This document shows positions 9,567 to 18,934 of a stretch of 64,000 nucleotides of DNA, in pieces; position 1 is the first letter of the stretch, and every line of letters starts with the position of its first letter. The position numbers and the translations under genes were made by a program. The DNA is from Eremothecium cymbalariae DBVPG#7215 (taxonomy: Eukaryota > Ascomycota > Saccharomycetes > Saccharomycetales > Saccharomycetaceae): assembly GCF_000235365.1 (NCBI RefSeq), contig NC_016454.1, positions 310,001 through 374,000 on the forward strand, written 5' to 3'. The notes under the pieces are model-generated. The model was given only the letters and a program-made list of their open reading frames with translations, made no database searches and was not told the origin of the DNA.

Positions 9567-11381
9567 CTAGAAGAGGAACACTGATTTTAGTTTCTCAACT
9601 TTCTCCTCATCAACACTCTTCGGATCAACGCCCGACACTGGTAAAGAGCCAAAATCAAATTCCATCCGGTCAGAAGTGGGCTGCGATACGGAATTGTTTT
9701 GGATTGAATTTTTTGTGTCTACCATACAATTACCTGGGCTGGAGAAAGAGAATGCAACGGCAGGCTGATAAGGCACCTTAAATTTATTATCAATGGTTTC
9801 TTTACTTCCCTGTTTACTAGTGGAATTCTGGTAAAATACTTTGGCCTTTTGTGAGCTATTGTTGGTATCAGAAGAATTGCCCTGAAAAATATTAGGATCG
9901 CTGTTATTTTCTATAGAACTTGTTGTTGTTGGATGCTGATGATGACCTAATAGCGATCCTGGCTTTACAGGTTGGAAGTTAAATGGTGGAACCGTCGGTT
10001 TGGTCCTTGAAAGGGGGGTGGTTTCCGAAGCCGCTAATTCTGACCCTGCTGCTGGCTTGCTGAAGGAAAAGTTAAATGTTGAGCTTTGAGGTACAGGGGC
10101 TTTGGCTTCCTTTTCAGGTGACTTCTCAACAGTGACCTCAACACGTAGCGAAGATGGTTTAGTAGGTTTGAATGCAAACATAGGTTGTGTTGGTGCTGTT
10201 GGGCCTGATAGGCCTGTTGTTACAATAGGGGGCGCCGAAGGCGCTGGAGCTGAAAATTTAGAATTGGAAAGTTCATCAAGAGCAGCAGATTTCACAGGCG
10301 CTGGAGTTGGTTCAACCGCCCCAGGTTTACCTGTAGATTCCATGGTCTTTTGTACCGTTAGCTTCTTACTTTTTTGCATATGTGAAACGTGGGACGAGTA
10401 AGGGTTGGACAAACCAGCATAGGCGCTTGTTTCCACTGTGTGTGAGTTATCGTTGCCGTCTAGTAAAGATATCAAGGCAGATGCGGTATGGCTCAACTTC
10501 TTTGGGGTATATACTTCCTTGCTAGGTTTCTTTACCTGGTTCTCACTAATTTTTCTAGACTTTACTGAACTTTGTGACCTTGGAACCCTGGCCGCACTAT
10601 ATTTGTAAACAGTAGTTCTGTATGGAGAGGGCAACCTTGAATAATCAAAGATACGCCTAGTCGTAGAAGATGCCGACCTCCTTATAGATGCATCGGCCAA
10701 TGACACGGAATCACCATATTTTGGCTTGAAACAAGCTGCCCTTAGTTGTGTACCCGAGTGGTTATCTGACTTAGACCGTAAAACTTTTATCTCATTTACA
10801 TCTCTCGTAAGCACCGACTTTTTGGAAGCAGGTGTTGATGATACTGACTTGCTCCTCTTGATTAGAGACATTACGCCTTCATACTCCATTTCCGTTAATG
10901 GCGCATCACCTTTCTCGCGGAAAAACTGGGCTAGTTTCGCATTAGAAGCATTGGCGTCATCCTCATAAGCATCATCATCATTATTATTATTATCGTTGTC
11001 GCTGTATAGATTCAGGGCCCCCAAAACTTGATCCCCTGGACCCTTATCCGTAGAAAGCTTCAAAACCGACTGTCCGGCATCTGTATTATTGTAGAACCCA
11101 CCCGGCACTGAATATAGATTTTTGTTTCCATTTTCTGTATTACACTGCAAAGGCTGACTGCCATCGCTTTGGAAAAACGATTTTACTTTATTAAAAAAAG
11201 ATATATTCTGCACCCGCATTCATGTTAGTATAAACTGACCTCATATGTCAATCCTTTTGCTTCGTAACTTTGTGTTCTACTCCTAGAACAACACTAAACA
11301 ACATACATTCTGACCCGATGAAGAACTCCGCCGGGATGAACTTATAACAGGCTTTCTGTAGGGAGCCACAGATTCAGTCAT
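9567..11381 (-). CDS. NUP60: Nup60, FG nucleoporin of the nuclear basket (two exons)
   Basis: Join 9567-11207 and 11307-11381, 571 aa. Exon 1 (25 codons from ATG at 11381) encodes TESVAPYRKPVIS..., matching the S. cerevisiae Nup60 N-terminus (SAPYRKQIIS). GTATGT begins the intron at 11306, TACTAAC is the branch site at ~11220-11226, and the CAG ends it at 11208. Splicing is in phase 0 and leads to NISFFNKVKSFF (S. cerevisiae LFSKIKTFF). An unspliced ATG at 11219 would lose the amphipathic N-terminal region. Other matches: SNAKLAQFFREKGDAPL, SRLPSPYRTTVYKYSAA, NPYSSHVSHM, and Phe-x-Phe repeats (FNFSF, AFSFSSP). Nup60 anchors Mlp1/2 and Nup2 to the pore basket. The 99-nt intron is not present in the S. 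cerevisiae gene as I know it. Confidence 0.93.
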
Positions 11382-11571
11382 GCTGAATGTCCTCTTACGA
11401 ACTGACATCTGGTCCTTGAACTTTTGAAATAGCAAACTGCGATCCTATAGACACCTGGATCACAGTGTTAACCAAAGAGGCAAAGGATAAAACAAACCTC
11501 ATTCATTCATCTTTATAAAAAATTTGTTTTACTTATTTCGGCTGGCTCCAGAAAGAAAAAGGACAAAAGCG

Positions 11572-11577
11572 AAAAAA
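11572..11577 (-). terminator. Pol III oligo-T terminator of tRNA-Pro
   Basis: Six T on the reverse strand start two bases after the tRNA 3' end, a typical RNA polymerase III stop. Confidence 0.85.
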
Positions 11578-11578
11578 G

Positions 11579-11686
11579 GGGGCGAGCTGGGAATTGAACC
11601 CAGGGCCTCTCGCATGCTTAGTAGTCAAACCCGGTTACAGCCAGGCTTCGCCCAAAGCGAGAATCATACCACTAGACCACACGCCC
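11579..11686 (-). tRNA. tP(UGG): tRNA-Pro(UGG) with 36-nt intron
   Basis: On the reverse strand exon 1 (11651-11686) runs from GGGCGTGTGGTCTAGTGGTA to the anticodon loop TTTGGG with anticodon TGG. The intron is 11615-11650, directly after the base 3' of the anticodon. Exon 2 (11579-11614) closes the anticodon stem with GCGAG and has the T-loop/B box GGTTCAATTCC and the acceptor strand CTCGCCC plus discriminator C. The mature length is 72 nt. The exons match S. cerevisiae tP(UGG), which also carries an intron at this place. The intron pairs in part with the anticodon (CC...GG), as tRNA endonuclease substrates do. Confidence 0.97.
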
Positions 11687-12145
11687 GTATTTTTTAGTTG
11701 GATTCGGCGTTCTAGGAACTGGTATATTTTGTCTTCTAAATCTCGTGAATATATATGTACGATGCATACTGCATTCAACAAGATAGCGCATTTAATTTAA
11801 AACAAGAGGGTGTCGCTTTATGACATTGTGAGTGCCCAGAGAGGACCATGCTTTTTTTATTAAATTCAGTTTGCAAAGCTCCAATTTGATCTTAACTGAG
11901 TGTGGGCTGGGCGCCAACAGCTTTATATTATAGACACTTCTGACAATATAACGATAATCTTGTGTGAGATATATATGTGTTACAGTTGAAACATCATAGA
12001 AGGCCTTCTTTCGCTTGTGTAAAGTGTCAGTAAGGCTTCTGGCTTGAAGATGAAGGAAGGAGGGGAATGACTGTGTGCTAAAGCTATGTCAATTATAGCA
12101 CATTCTTTTTTTCTTTTATTATAAGACCCTGCCTAATATTCGTTC
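11687..12145. other. Gap downstream of the orphan secreted protein
   Basis: 459 bp between the tRNA 5' end and the end of the open frame at 12146. I see no gene. TGAAACA, a match to the pheromone-response element core, occurs near 11985, but without an obvious target. Confidence 0.4.
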
Positions 12146-12517
12146 TTAAACCATACGTCTAGAGAATTCCCTTAGTATCTCGGCCTGCCTGGTAGTTACG
12201 CCAGCAAATAACTTAGCACACAAGTTAGAGGCTATAAAAATGATATTTGCGGCTGCACAGAATGGTAAAGTCGGGAAGATTTGGTAGGCGCTTAAAACTT
12301 TGAATTTTACTATCAATGCTAAGGTGTTGTCTCTTTCTAGAGGAACATCGCCTGTCATTGTTTTTAGTTCTAACTTTTCAAACTGCTCAAGTTCCTTTGA
12401 ATTGGTGGAATAATAGCCAACTGGCGACTTACCTTTTAGTATGTTTTCTTTTGCTGGAGCATGCGTATGTACTCTTTCATAAGCTTGTGTACTTCCGTCT
12501 GGATGTTGACTAAGCCG
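12146..12517 (-). other. Open frame continuing the upstream orphan in the -1 frame (possible frameshifted 3' part)
   Basis: 124 codons are open on the reverse strand from just after a TAG (12518-12520) to the stop at 12146. The first in-frame ATG is only at 12358, yet the amino-acid composition looks protein-like well before it (KSPVGYYSTNSKELEQF). A hydrophobic stretch (AYQIFPTLPFCAAANIIFIAS) could span a membrane. The frame overlaps the last 82 bases of the secreted ORF at 12436-13077 and is reached from it by a -1 shift in an A-rich tract near 12440-12455. It may be the missing C-terminus of that gene, or an independent 70-aa ORF from 12358. GTAAGT at 12430-12435 resembles a 5' splice site, but no downstream branch site was found. 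Confidence 0.4.
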
Positions 12518-13077
12518 CTAACCAGTTCTTTTATTTCACCACCAGTCGCTATTTTTCTATTGATTGTATCGGCTTTGTATTTGTAGAAACGCAAGTAGTA
12601 GTTGACCAACCAATTGAGTTCTTTGTGTCTGGTTTTGGATGATATTTTCATGGCACCTTGAAGAACATTTCTCAATTCTTCCCATATCTCTTGGATATGG
12701 CTTACTTGTTCTCTGAGGTAATCAACATTTGTTTCGGTTTTTAAACGTAAATAGGTTAATGTTAAACCTTGTCCAATTGAGTTTTGTAGTGCTTTATGAT
12801 TTTCTTCAATATTATGATGTGTAATAGTTGACCATAATGTTGGAATCTTCAGTACTTCTTTAGAGGTTAGACCACCGACAATGGCAGCCGTTTTGAGGAA
12901 AAATAGCTGTTCTTTGGTTAAACTCGATTCTTTCATCTTTTCCAAACGGTCCCAGATTTTAGCAGCAAGTTCGAAAGTTTTATTGTCAGCGGTATTATCT
13001 TTGTGACTTCTCGGCAAAGATACCCCAAGCGTAATGTGAATGAACGAAATCGCTATTAGTATAAATTCAAACCTCAT
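12436..13077 (-). CDS. Secreted, mostly helical orphan protein (213 aa), possibly frameshifted
   Basis: I do not recognise this protein. The ATG at 13077 starts a clear signal peptide (MRFEFILIAISFIHITLG, likely cut before VSLPRS). The rest is predicted helical by eye: long amphipathic stretches rich in Glu, Lys and Leu, no cysteines, one potential N-glycosylation site (NKT). It stops at 12436 within QQKKTY. The reverse strand stays open in the -1 frame for 97 further codons beyond this stop region, with a hydrophobic segment near the end. The intact ancestor may therefore have been ~300 residues with an N-terminal signal and a C-terminal membrane anchor. The neighbours are tRNA-Pro and TFC3; S. 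cerevisiae has no equivalent here. Confidence 0.6.
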   Translation of the reverse strand: MRFEFILIAISFIHITLGVSLPRSHKDNTADNKTFELAAKIWDRLEKMKESSLTKEQLFFLKTAAIVGGLTSKEVLKIPTLWSTITHHNIEENHKALQNSIGQGLTLTYLRLKTETNVDYLREQVSHIQEIWEELRNVLQGAMKISSKTRHKELNWLVNYYLRFYKYKADTINRKIATGGEIKELVSGLVNIQTEVHKLMKEYIRMLQQKKTY

Positions 13078-13399
13078 TCTCAGAACTTCCAGCTTAACCT
13101 CGATAAATGTATAACCTAGTATCTTGAGCTAGTAACCTTTTTAGTAAAACTTTGGCCTACAAATTGTGTTTTTGAAAACTATTTAAAATAATGCAGAGTT
13201 ATAATCAGATAATTCAAAAGCCTGTCGCAGTCGTAGACGTCAAAGAATAAAAAACTATTATTTTAGACTTTTTTATTAACTTTCCTAATAAAAGCTGACA
13301 TTCACTTTGAAAAAAAAATTCGAGCTTATTGATATGGAGGAAGAGAGACATGTTCCTCCTAACTATACAAGCAGAGCAGCGATGCAAAATATACAGTTA
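13078..13399. other. Gap between the secreted orphan and TFC3
   Basis: 322 bp of AT-rich sequence that must hold the orphan's promoter and the TFC3 3' end. I see no gene or distinct motif. Confidence 0.4.
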
Positions 13400-16300
13400 T
13401 TAACCTAGTACAAGATACCAACCATGTTCCAAAACATAACCTCCATGTTTAATATCTGACAGATACCCCAACTTTTTCAGCCAGACAACAATATCTTCAA
13501 TTTCATTTTGACTTACAATTTTACGAAATCTTCTTGTTAATGATTGTAACGTGATGCCAGGATTAAACAGAATTTCGTAGACAGTCATAAAGACAAGTTG
13601 TTTCCACACTTTTTCACGAATGGAACCTTGGGAATCAATCCACAAACGTGAGAATGCCTTGTTGAGTGGAATTGGATGTTTGTTATGGTTTTGTTCAACA
13701 ATCTTTTTCTTAGCAAAAAACACCAATGGGGGCGTCAGTGCTGTCACTTCGTATTTTCTAGTTGCATAATACATGGAATTTTCTTTGAAAGGCAAGGGCA
13801 CCGGGGTAACACATAACTTATTAGATTCTAGCATGTCAATGAGTACGGTTGCACTGTACTTTGAAGGTTCTTCACCAACCACAACGGCCTTTTTGGCATT
13901 CAATAACTCCATAATCTTTCTACAGAATTTACCGGATTTTTCAAGTTCCCAATGCCTGCTCTTCAAATCCAAAATATCAAGAACATAATCTGTCAGCCGC
14001 AATTTCGAAGATCCCACAAATGATATATGGCGTTCTCTCGCCATGTCCAGAATTACCTTATCTACTTGCTCTTGATCAAAGGTTTTTAATATATCAATAT
14101 CCTCTGTTTCCATGCCAGAACTGGTGATTAAAATGGATCTAACTACAGATCTGATCTGCTCCTCAGTCTTATTATAAGGTAACTCAGATTGGTCTCCATA
14201 GGTGTATATTTTCTTTAATAAGTAAGATTCACGTTGGATCATTGAGGACATAGCAAGGCTGGAGTGAGTATTCGATTTTTCGTTATTTTTCACCAGTGTG
14301 TATCTTTTATAATTTTCTTCATAGTTCTTGTACAATTTTACTGGCTGCTTGCTTCTAGCATCATCATCAGCCAACCATAGCTTAATTAACTTGATAAGAT
14401 TCAAATGTTCTGCATCTTCTAAAGTAGCTCGCTCATTCTTAACTGCATCAACCATCACATTTCTCCATTTTTCCATTAGTGCTCTCCAGCCACTATGTCC
14501 CATTTTTACTCTACGCAATGTCCATTGTTTTTTCAAATGTTCAAGGGAGTTACTTGGAAATAATGCTGAAATTTCAGGCCATAAAGTTTGGCCTTTGATA
14601 CTCTTTGTAATAACTGCTGCCATAATTAAAGCCTTAGCACCCTCTTTAGTGCTGACATTGAACGTTTCGTTAGAAGAATTTTTAGATTGCTGTGAGCGTT
14701 TCTTATGCCCAACTCCCTTCTTCTCTATAGCATCTGCAGTAGCGCCGTTATGAATATCAATTGATACTTGTTCCTTACCTCTTGAACTCTTAGGCTTCGT
14801 CTTTCTAGGTGCACCTACGATCTTCGTTGCTTTATGACCCTTTTTAGCCCTATTTTGAAACGCCGTTATTCTTTCAGCAGATTTTGTACCTCTATGAAAC
14901 CGGTTATGTTCAGTTTGGTCAAAAAAGTAGATGTCGGTATTCTTAATAATATCCTTTGAAAACGCAACCTTTGTATCCTTCGTACTGGTTATATATTTTG
15001 CAATAGCCTCATTATCAACAGCAGGCAAGTACAGTATACGCCTACCATTTGACTTAACCTTTACACGTAATTTGTTCGTGGCTACCAGTAGTTCAACATC
15101 TCCCCTTAAAGTTTTCTTGTCTAAGATCATCTTCGTACCCATGTAGTTGGACACATCTTCATACAATTGATCACGAACATAAGTAACTCCTCCATATATT
15201 TTAACAATGTCTAAAATGGCCTTCTGTCTTTGAATGGATTTCAAAGAATGTGCTGCAAAACCTCCAATATTGACTAGAGTATCAACAACGGATGATTCTG
15301 TATTACCACCATTAGAAACGTTCACAGAATCATTTTCCGGTGCTGAAATTTCTACTTCAGGTGTATCAACAGCTCTCTTTTTTGTGCTTTCTTCCCTAGA
15401 TTCACTTCCAAGCTTTCTCTTCCTACCCCTAGCCGTAGTATTCGAAGTAGCAGGAATATCCAATTCTCCATGCCAAAAAAACACATCTTGCCCGTCTCTT
15501 TCAGTAAACCTTAGAGTAGTATTCAAAGGCATAAAGCTTTCTTTACTTAACTTGGTCAAAGAATTACGTTGAATCTTCTCTGGGGGAAGAACAACATCGA
15601 GATTTGGATCAGAAGCATCAGTGAATTCTCTAAATTTCTTTGCTGTAAATAATCGATAGAATTTCTTCTTGCCTTCAAAATCGTAAACTCGAACTAGCTC
15701 ATATCCTAAGTTAAGACCACACTTTTGTTTCCCTTTGCCAATAGTTTGAAGGTAATATTCACTATTTTTTGTGAAGGATCTTTTATAATCGTTACCCACA
15801 ATGGAATTTACACACTCCATAATGGATATACCTTGAGTACCATGTTTCTCTGAAAGAGCATAAGTCTGGTTTTGTAATGGAAAAAATCTATTCATGCTGA
15901 ATTCTTTTCTGCATTCCGTATTTTCTTGAATCAATAGATTTGGTTCCTGTAATAATCCGGTAGCATTCCCACTATCAAACCCCTCAATGGCATCCTCATC
16001 CTCCAAAACTGTCTTACTGTCTCCATTTGATTGATCCTCTTCATCTTCATCAGCACTATCGTTCTCACAGTCAATGATATCTTTCTCTTCAGGTATGTAA
16101 TCACGTAGATATTGAACACAGCGAATTTTTGTTTCAGGATTAGAAGGCGACACAACAATAACTTTCTTTAGGTACTTCTTCTCATCTAACCAGGCTATAG
16201 CAGCAATAAATGCCTTATTCAATCTTTTGTCCTTGTCTAGTTTGAGTTCCCTTTTCAGATCAACAACCTGTCGCACACCATTCTTAGATTTCTTAACAGT

Positions 16301-16979
16301 TGAAACCATAACAGGAAGATACTGCCTCACATTCACATATAATCGTTTAGGCTGTTCATCTGCAAACTTGTGAAACTTTAGCAACTTCACAACGTGTCCC
16401 TTATAGATGATCTGTACTCCACTAACCAAGTTACCTAATTTCTTGATTCTTCCGGTGATACTCCTGGGATCTTGCTTGGTAATTGCAGCTAGGTCCATCG
16501 TATTTACTCCGTGATCCTTTCCCTTAGCTATTTCCATTAGAAGCTCAAATGCCAAACCACCAATCGCCGACTCTTTTTTCCTATACCCAGTTAAAATGGT
16601 CCACAGCTTGTCTTCAGTAATGGTGAAGTACAAGTGCCCCTCCTGTTCAAGAGTGGCTGCGTATGCTAGGTGGGGAACACTTTTACCATCGCGTTGCAAC
16701 TCGATATCAGGATTTGATAATAGACAATTGACTATAAATTGTTTTATCCTATCATTTTTAAGCTCGAAAAAAGAACCAATTATATCCCAGAGACCTTTGA
16801 AGCGTATTCCTATTAATAGTTAGTATTTGTTGAACCCATTGTTCCTGCCGATGCAGAAGTAAGGTAGCGAGCGGAATTCCATTCTACCTCCAAAATCTTT
16901 AATACATACTCCCTTTATTGTAGGCAATCTCCTCACACACACGATGAATAATTTGATCTGGTGCTAGTACACCATACAT
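13400..16979 (-). CDS. TFC3: Tfc3, largest TFIIIC subunit (tau138), B-box binding (two exons)
   Basis: Join 13400-16809 and 16910-16979, 1159 aa (S. cerevisiae 1160). The intron has GTATGT at its 5' end (16909), the TACTAAC branch at 16819-16825 and ATAG at its 3' end (16810); it is 100 nt. Exon 1 is 70 nt, as in S. cerevisiae, and the junction reads NKG|RIRFKGLWDIIG against NKGKITLNQLWDISG. Without splicing the first ~60 residues are lost. Strong matches include TGYRKKESAIGG, NTMDLAAITKQDPRSITGRIKKLG, NRFFPLQNQTY, YFFDQTEHNRFHRG and RRVKMGHSGWRA. Tfc3 binds the tRNA B box together with tau91 and starts assembly of RNA polymerase III complexes. In S. cerevisiae it is YAL001C, adjacent to CEN1. 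Confidence 0.97.
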
Positions 16980-17220
16980 ATTCCCCTAAGAAACGTTACA
17001 GTTCACTGAATATCGTTGTATCCGTTCAAACTGTATTTGACTTCAATGTATCACCTCTTCAAGGGATCGAACAGGGGGAAACTCAATCGACATCGTAAAG
17101 TGTTACGTTAAAAACGATATATATTTTCACAACGTCCAATAATCGTAATGATGCACATCTCTGGAAGTTGAATAAAGCATCAGTTGGAATATAGAGCGAC
17201 TTATAATACATCTTTATTAA

Positions 17221-17961
17221 ATGTCAGATTCAGATTCAGAGATCGAACTTTCGTTATCTTCTAATGCTCTTGCAGCATTGCAAGAATTCAGACAAGAAGA
17301 GCAGGAAAGACAAGACAAGTTTCAACAATTGTATAATAAGGCTGATGAAGAATTTGAACGAAACAAGAAGCAACAGGGTATGATGCTCTTTAAAGAAGAC
17401 TGGCAACTCTCACAATTTTGGTATAGTGATGAAACCGCTGAGATATTGGCTGAGTCATTGTTAGATGGTGCAGATGAAGATACTACTATTGCGATTTTAA
17501 GTGCACCATCAGTTTATGCTGCTATTCAAAAAATGGAAGAGGATAAGATTCCTACGAAAAACATATATTTATTAGAATTTGACAAGAGATTTGAACTCTT
17601 AGCAGGTTATGATTATTTCGTTTTCTATGATTACACACATCCGCTTGATTTTGATGGTAGGTTAAAAGGTAAGATAGACAGGTTGTTAATTGATCCACCT
17701 TTTCTAAACGAGCACTGTCAAACCAATTCGTCCATTACTGCAAAAGCACTTTTAAAACCAGAAAACAAAGAAAAAACCAAACATGGGTGTTTAAAGAACC
17801 GTTTAGTTTCTTGTACTGGTGAAAGAATGGCATCAGTTATCAGTAAAGTCTACCCAGACACCAAAAGTACGTCTTTTTATCCTGAACATGCAAATGGTTT
17901 GAGCAACGAATTCAGATGTTATGCAAATTTTGAATGGAAAAAGTGGAAATTTGTTAACTAA
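17221..17961 (+). CDS. EFM5: Efm5, protein lysine methyltransferase for elongation factor eEF1A
   Basis: 246 aa, against 248 in S. cerevisiae Efm5 (YGR001C). It is a seven-beta-strand methyltransferase of the N6-adenine-MTase-like family that modifies eEF1A near its N-terminus. The catalytic motif DPPF is at residues 158-161, preceded by LLEFDKRFELL (cofactor-binding strand) and by LFKEDWQLSQFWYSDETAE. A charged N-terminal helix (residues 15-50) is typical of the family. The C-terminus ends NEFRCYANFEWKKWKFVN. In S. cerevisiae EFM5 is the first gene on the right of CEN7; here it also directly borders the centromere. Confidence 0.95.
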   Translation: MSDSDSEIELSLSSNALAALQEFRQEEQERQDKFQQLYNKADEEFERNKKQQGMMLFKEDWQLSQFWYSDETAEILAESLLDGADEDTTIAILSAPSVYAAIQKMEEDKIPTKNIYLLEFDKRFELLAGYDYFVFYDYTHPLDFDGRLKGKIDRLLIDPPFLNEHCQTNSSITAKALLKPENKEKTKHGCLKNRLVSCTGERMASVISKVYPDTKSTSFYPEHANGLSNEFRCYANFEWKKWKFVN

Positions 17962-18365
17962 GAGCAACACGATGTAAATACTGTTACCTCTTCTGTTTTT
18001 GTTTAACGTAAAAGTCTCCAATTAATAATATCTTGAAATGTATATATAATGATATATATTAATTAGCCACGAAAATAAGTCCTACGGAAATCTCCAAATA
18101 TCAACTTTTCCAAATTCTACTTAGAAAAAATATTAATTATAATTAATTAATAGTTAAATAATTTAAAAAAATTAATACTAAAATTGTAAGGAAGCCAGCC
18201 AATCTTTTTTATTGAACAGAAAACACATAATAAATATACAAGTTAAAATTCAAATTAAATTCACAGGAAAACTTAGTATTACTATTTAGAAATTTTATAT
18301 ACCTTCGCTAATAGCAGATAGCAGATTAAATAAATAAAATAAAAATAATAAAAAACTTCATTAAA

Positions 18366-18561
18366 CACGTGATATATTTTCACACTATCACATAAATATA
18401 AATATAATTATTTAATATTTTAAAATTAATTCGATATTTGCAGTATATTAATTTTAATATATATATATCATAAATTAAATATTCTATACCATATATAATC
18501 AATAGGTGACAAAAATAGATATTTATAATTTTGTATGTTTTGGAGTTCCGAAAATAAATAT
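18366..18561 (+). other. CEN: Point centromere (CDEI-CDEII-CDEIII)
   Basis: CDEI is CACGTGAT at 18366-18373 (complement ATCACGTG, a full match to RTCACRTG; Cbf1 site). CDEII, 18374-18535, is 162 bp and about 87% A+T by my count (21 G/C). CDEIII is at 18536-18561, TGTTTTGGAGTTCCGAAAAT followed by AAATAT, with the essential CCG core bound by CBF3. A CDEII near 160 bp is what is known from Kluyveromyces, about twice the Saccharomyces length, and TTCCGAAAAT...AATAT resembles the K. lactis CDEIII. The flanking genes EFM5 and ERG26 are exactly the two genes that flank CEN7 in S. cerevisiae, and TFC3 flanks CEN1. Motif, composition and synteny agree. Confidence 0.93.
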
Positions 18562-18844
18562 ACTCTTTATATGTTATAAAATATTTTATTTATTATATAG
18601 TAAATTAATTAATTATAAGAATCAAAAACAATGAACGGTTAAAATATATATATCTAAAGCTAGTATATAAAGTCATAGAATCATTAAATTTAATATATCT
18701 GTGTTCTTTATGATTCTTAATCATAATCCAGTTAAGAATAAAATTATATATTAAATTTATATTATTATCATTATATGATGTTGCATTCGGAATTCCTTAA
18801 TTTTAATTTTTTTTAATATTAAAAAGCTGTCCATATTTTTTTGA

Positions 18845-18851
18845 TATACGA
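18845..18851 (-). promoter_or_regulatory. Sterol regulatory element (Upc2/Ecm22 type) upstream of ERG26
   Basis: TATACGA here is the complement of TCGTATA, the sterol response element core of S. cerevisiae ERG genes. It lies 84 bp upstream of the ERG26 ATG. Consensus match only. Confidence 0.5.
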
Positions 18852-18934
18852 TACGATATATCAATACCATACAGAACTTTAGGAAGCTATTAACAACAAT
18901 ATCCAACTAAATAATTTACAAGAGATCAAGGTAG

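Larger units (their letters stand above)
17962..18934. other. AT-rich intergenic region containing the point centromere
   Basis: 973 bp with no gene, dominated by A and T throughout. It carries CDEI, CDEII and CDEIII of a point centromere at 18366-18561 and the ERG26 promoter at its right end. Confidence 0.85.

Noticed and set aside
12146..12358. Independent 70-aa gene starting at ATG 12358
   Set aside because: The coding-like signal begins about 50 codons upstream of this ATG, so a shorter independent gene explains less than a frameshifted continuation. Not excluded.
13773..15572. Several forward ORFs of 70-141 codons
   Set aside because: They are antisense to TFC3, which is conserved end to end.
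18387..18394. Alternative CDEI (ATCACATA)
   Set aside because: It fails the last position of RTCACRTG; the CACGTGAT at 18366 is a full match.
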